Assembly: GCF_900116045.1 (NCBI RefSeq)
Contig: NZ_LT630450.1
Coordinates: 1,523,501-1,587,500, forward strand
DNA length: 64,000 nt
DNA from: Desulfovibrio piger
GTDB taxonomy: Bacteria > Desulfobacterota > Desulfovibrionia > Desulfovibrionales > Desulfovibrionaceae
Direction of reading: 5' to 3'
In this document: piece by piece, positions 60,975-64,000 of the stretch
Numbering within the stretch: position 1 is the stretch's first letter
Layout: every line of letters begins with the position of its first letter
Program-made: the position numbers and the translations under genes
Notes under the pieces: model-generated
What the model was told of the DNA's origin: nothing
Seen by the model: only the letters and a program-made list of their open reading frames with translations
The model's database searches: none

Positions 60975-61898
60975 TTAGACCATGCGGGCAATGATGTCCA
61001 TGCGTTCACCGCGCAGCAGGGCGATGGGCGGCACTTCGATGAGCGTATGGCAACCGGCCTGCATGCGGGTCGTGGCGCGGGCGCAGGAGACCAGCACCTG
61101 GGCGGTCAGGGCGGGGTTGTTGATGCGCATGTCGAACTTGAGGATCTGGTTGTCGGTCATGCCGGAGGCACCGGTGCGCTCCATGAGCACGCCGTGGGAC
61201 TGGTCGGCCACGAAAGCCAGTTCTTCCCGGTCACGGCACTGGCGCACGTCCAGCGGATCGTGGGCAAAGTAATCGTCGGCCTTGATGCGGGCCGTCACGT
61301 CAGCCAGGTTCTCGCCTTCCTCCAGCACCACGTAGACCAGGCGCGAATGACGGCCGCCCCCCACGGGGATGGTGATGGACACGGCATCGGCCACGCCCTT
61401 GATGGCACGGGCGGCCACGGAATGGCCCATGGAACGGCCACGGCCGAAGTTGGTGAAGGTGGTGCCGCGGGGCACCATGGCTTCGAACAGGGCACGCAGC
61501 ACGGAGTCCGTGCCGGGGTCCCAGCCGGCGGCGGTGATGCTGACGCTGTTGCCGGCCTTGGCGGCGGCATCCAGACGCGCCACGGTGGCGGGGATCTCGG
61601 TGTGGATATCGAAGCTGTCCACGCAATTGTAACCCTGCTTCAGAAACGCTTCCGCCGTGTCCGGGATGCTGCGCGAAGGCCCGCACAGGGCGATGACGTC
61701 AGGGCGGCCCTGGGCAGCTTCCAGGCTGGCCAGATCGGCGAATTCGGGCAGGCCGCGCAGGGCCTGGCCCTGCGTACCCAGGGATTCGGCACGACGGATC
61801 ACGCCGAGGCACTGGCAATCAGGAGTGGCAAGGGCCGCTTCCACCACACGGGTACCGATATTGCCGAGACTGTGGACGGCAAGGGTAAACTTTTTCAT
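60975..61898 (-). CDS. ddh: meso-Diaminopimelate dehydrogenase
   Basis: The 307-residue protein has an N-terminal NADP-binding region (LAVHSLGNIGTRVVEAAL), CGPSRSIPDTAEAFLKQGYNCVDSFDIH and ITAAGWDPGTDSVLRALFEA, FTNFGRGRSMGHSVAARAI, all typical of Ddh. It converts tetrahydrodipicolinate directly to meso-diaminopimelate for lysine and peptidoglycan. The start at 61898 is preferred because AAGGA lies 6 bases before it; the ATG two codons earlier would touch the ribosome site. The leader contains a possible attenuator and a palindrome. Confidence 0.93.
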   Translation of the reverse strand: MKKFTLAVHSLGNIGTRVVEAALATPDCQCLGVIRRAESLGTQGQALRGLPEFADLASLEAAQGRPDVIALCGPSRSIPDTAEAFLKQGYNCVDSFDIHTEIPATVARLDAAAKAGNSVSITAAGWDPGTDSVLRALFEAMVPRGTTFTNFGRGRSMGHSVAARAIKGVADAVSITIPVGGGRHSRLVYVVLEEGENLADVTARIKADDYFAHDPLDVRQCRDREELAFVADQSHGVLMERTGASGMTDNQILKFDMRINNPALTAQVLVSCARATTRMQAGCHTLIEVPPIALLRGERMDIIARMV

Positions 61899-61913
61899 AT
61901 GCATTCCTTTGGC

Positions 61914-61942
61914 AAAAAAACAGGAGCGGCCTTCTGGCCACT
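61914..61942 (-). terminator. Attenuator-like hairpin in the ddh leader
   Basis: Minus strand: AGTGGCC-AGAA-GGCCGCT (61942-61925) followed by CCTG and seven T residues, ending only 15 bases before the ddh start. The four-base gap weakens it as a terminator. Confidence 0.45.
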
Positions 61943-61954
61943 CGCAAGACTTTC

Positions 61955-62006
61955 CTGACCTGGTCAGTAGGCCATTTTTTTAGATGGAAGTGCCGCCCGT
62001 CGTCAA
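61955..62006 (-). promoter_or_regulatory. ddh promoter and palindromic operator
   Basis: Minus strand: TTGACG (62006-62001), 17-base spacer, CTAAAA (61983-61978). Immediately downstream of the predicted start lies CTGACC-A-GGTCAG (61967-61955), a perfect 13-base palindrome suitable as repressor site. Confidence 0.6.
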
Positions 62007-62167
62007 GGGCAAGGCGGTCTCCCCCATGCCCCGCTGCCTGCCGCAAAGCGCAGGGCGGTCCTTTTGCCGCTCTCCCTTCTGGCACAAAAGGGGTCCCCCC
62101 ACTCAGCGTAGCACGCAAAATATGTTCCAACCTTCCGCAACCCTTGATTTTTCAAAAAACAGCCGGA

Positions 62168-62185
62168 ACTTGCCCCATGGCAAGT
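62168..62185 (+). promoter_or_regulatory. Palindrome upstream of the small exported protein gene
   Basis: ACTTGCC-CCAT-GGCAAGT is perfect; GGCAAGTG recurs at 62207-62214. GATAAT at 62185-62190 could be a -10, with the palindrome then acting as operator. The -35 is not clear. Confidence 0.45.
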
Positions 62186-62281
62186 GATAATGGGTTGCCT
62201 GCTGCCGGCAAGTGTGCTTAGGTAACACGACCCATATGGGAATCAACCGACAGCCCCGCTGTCCAACGCATCGAGGTATGT

Positions 62282-62542
62282 ATGAAAAAAATTTCGTTCC
62301 TGCTGGCCTGCGCCCTGCTCCTGTCCACCGCCTCCCTCGCGTCGGCTGCCTGCTCTCCTGAGGAAGCTCAGAAGAAGGCCAACGAATTCGCCGCTGCCGT
62401 TCAGAAAAAATCCCAGGCCGATCCGCAAGGCTATGCCAAAATCATGCAGGAGTTGCAGCCCCAGCTGCTGAAAGTCCAGCAGGAACAGAATCTGGAAAAT
62501 ATGTGCAAGTTCTATGACGATGCTCTGGAAAAGCTGAAGTAA
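62282..62542 (+). CDS. Small exported protein of unknown function
   Basis: The 86-residue protein has a clear signal peptide (KKISFLLACALLLSTASLASA) cleaved before ACSPEEAQ. The mature part of about 63 residues is helical and charged, with two Cys (CSPEE and ENMCKFYDDAL) that could form a disulfide in the periplasm. No family recognised. It is framed by its own terminator and lies at the end of the rRNA operon, convergent to it. The ribosome site (CGAGGTATGT) is weak. Confidence 0.75.
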   Translation: MKKISFLLACALLLSTASLASAACSPEEAQKKANEFAAAVQKKSQADPQGYAKIMQELQPQLLKVQQEQNLENMCKFYDDALEKLK

Positions 62543-62556
62543 ATCATTGCCTGCCC

Positions 62557-62587
62557 AGGAGGTGGCCGAAGCCACCTCCTTTTTTTT
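62557..62587 (+). terminator. Terminator of the small exported protein gene
   Basis: AGGAGGTGGC (62557-62566) pairs with GCCACCTCCT (62571-62580), CGAA loop, followed by T7-8. Confidence 0.95.
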
Positions 62588-62628
62588 AATGAAGAAGACC
62601 TCCTGCGTGGCAGGAGGTCTTCTTCATT
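62588..62628. repeat. Perfect 19-bp inverted repeat between two terminators
   Basis: AATGAAGAAGACCTCCTGC (62588-62606) pairs without mismatch with 62610-62628 around a GTG loop. It is not followed by a T run on the plus strand; on the minus strand an A run follows. It shares the AGGAGGT core with the terminator next to it. Confidence 0.9.
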
Positions 62629-62690
62629 GAAACCGGCAAAGCGGCGGGATAGAGGTCCGGCCGCTGGGGGATCGGGCAGGCGCGCCATAC

Positions 62691-62729
62691 AAAAAAGACC
62701 CCCTCGCGCTGAAAGCGGCAAGGGGGTCT
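62691..62729 (-). terminator. Terminator of the rRNA operon
   Basis: Minus strand: AGACCCCCT (62729-62721) pairs with AGGGGGTCT (62704-62696), with an inner GCTTTCAGC hairpin, followed by T6. It lies just past the 5S gene. Confidence 0.9.
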
Positions 62730-62738
62730 CGAACGATC

Positions 62739-62853
62739 TTTGGCAGCGGCCTACTTTCCCACATGACGTTATGCAGTATCATCGGCGATGGAGAGCTTAA
62801 CTTCCGAGTTCGGAATGGGGTCGGGTGTACCCTCTCCTCTATGGCTACCAAAG
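62739..62853 (-). rRNA. rrf: 5S ribosomal RNA
   Basis: About 115 bases on the minus strand. The ends pair (TTTGGTAGCC / GGCAGCCAAAG-type ends, here CTTTGGTAGCC with GCTGCCAAAG), and the conserved loop CCGAACTCGGAAGTTAAGC is present, as is CCCATTCCGAACTCGG. It follows the 23S gene after a short spacer. Ends are accurate to a few bases. Confidence 0.95.
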
Positions 62854-62904
62854 AAATTTGTCAAAATATTGAAACAGGGATGGAAGGTTTTTCGAGAAAC
62901 AAGA

Positions 62905-64000
<1,096 letters not shown>

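Overview
The window looks like a chromosomal segment of a Desulfovibrio-type sulfate-reducing bacterium (Desulfovibrionaceae). The evidence is high G+C coding DNA, an Hcp gene with a TGTGA-N6-TCACA site of the HcpR type, a lipoprotein / TauE-type transporter / small membrane protein set divergent from a membrane-anchored AAA+ regulator (recalled as the DVU0148-DVU0151 order of D. vulgaris), several sigma-54 activators with matching -24/-12 promoters, and meso-diaminopimelate dehydrogenase. No insertion sequence, prophage or CRISPR array was seen. The right end runs into an rRNA operon read leftward.

Layout. 0-2.8 kb: start of a flavodoxin-like gene at the left edge, a Crp/Fnr regulator (probable HcpR) and hcp, which carries an HcpR-type operator. 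2.9-12.3 kb, all leftward: a membrane protein with a 106-residue internal duplication, a lipoprotein lytic transglycosylase, an S24-type repressor that has lost its catalytic dyad, hflK-hflC, RNase J and a TolC-like outer membrane factor. 12.4-18.3 kb: a sigma-54 module with a -24/-12 promoter, a TauE-type exporter, a sulfotransferase, a DASS/SLC13 symporter and a PrpR-type sigma-54 activator. 18.4-23.8 kb: the Tol-Pal envelope cluster (tolQ, tolR, tolA-like, an extra TonB-C-like protein, tolB, pal). 23.9-26.6 kb: a 2-hydroxyacid dehydrogenase, an amidohydrolase and the small SRP RNA gene. 26.6-33.7 kb leftward: a sigma-54 two-component pair, pgi, a small Cys-rich protein, a YchJ-like protein and two membrane proteins.

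33.8-38.6 kb: the DVU0148-0150-like set with its own -24/-12 promoter, divergent from a regulator whose GAFTGA loop reads GAFTEA. 38.8-42.8 kb: a PEP-synthase-like protein with an unusual C-terminus and an MFS transporter. 43-49.5 kb: two exported or membrane proteins of unknown role, cstA, thiD and truA. 49.6-50.6 kb: a lower-G+C gene for a PD-(D/E)XK-like plus DUF5655 protein. 50.7-55.7 kb leftward: aldolase, epimerase, KdsB-like cytidylyltransferase, acyltransferase, HAD hydrolase and lipoprotein, which together suggest synthesis of a CMP-activated 3-deoxy-ulosonic acid. It is preceded by a predicted structured RNA of about 176 nt with its own promoter, operator and terminator. 56.4-58.5 kb: an FMN-dependent hydroxyacid oxidase and a ferredoxin-nitroreductase. 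58.7-60.6 kb: ArsR regulator, permease and redox-active thioredoxin-like protein. 61-62.5 kb: ddh and a small exported protein. 62.7-64 kb: 5S and partial 23S rRNA.

All functions are read from motifs and context. Long open frames opposite real genes are shadows caused by high G+C and were left out. Promoter, operator and terminator calls were made by eye.
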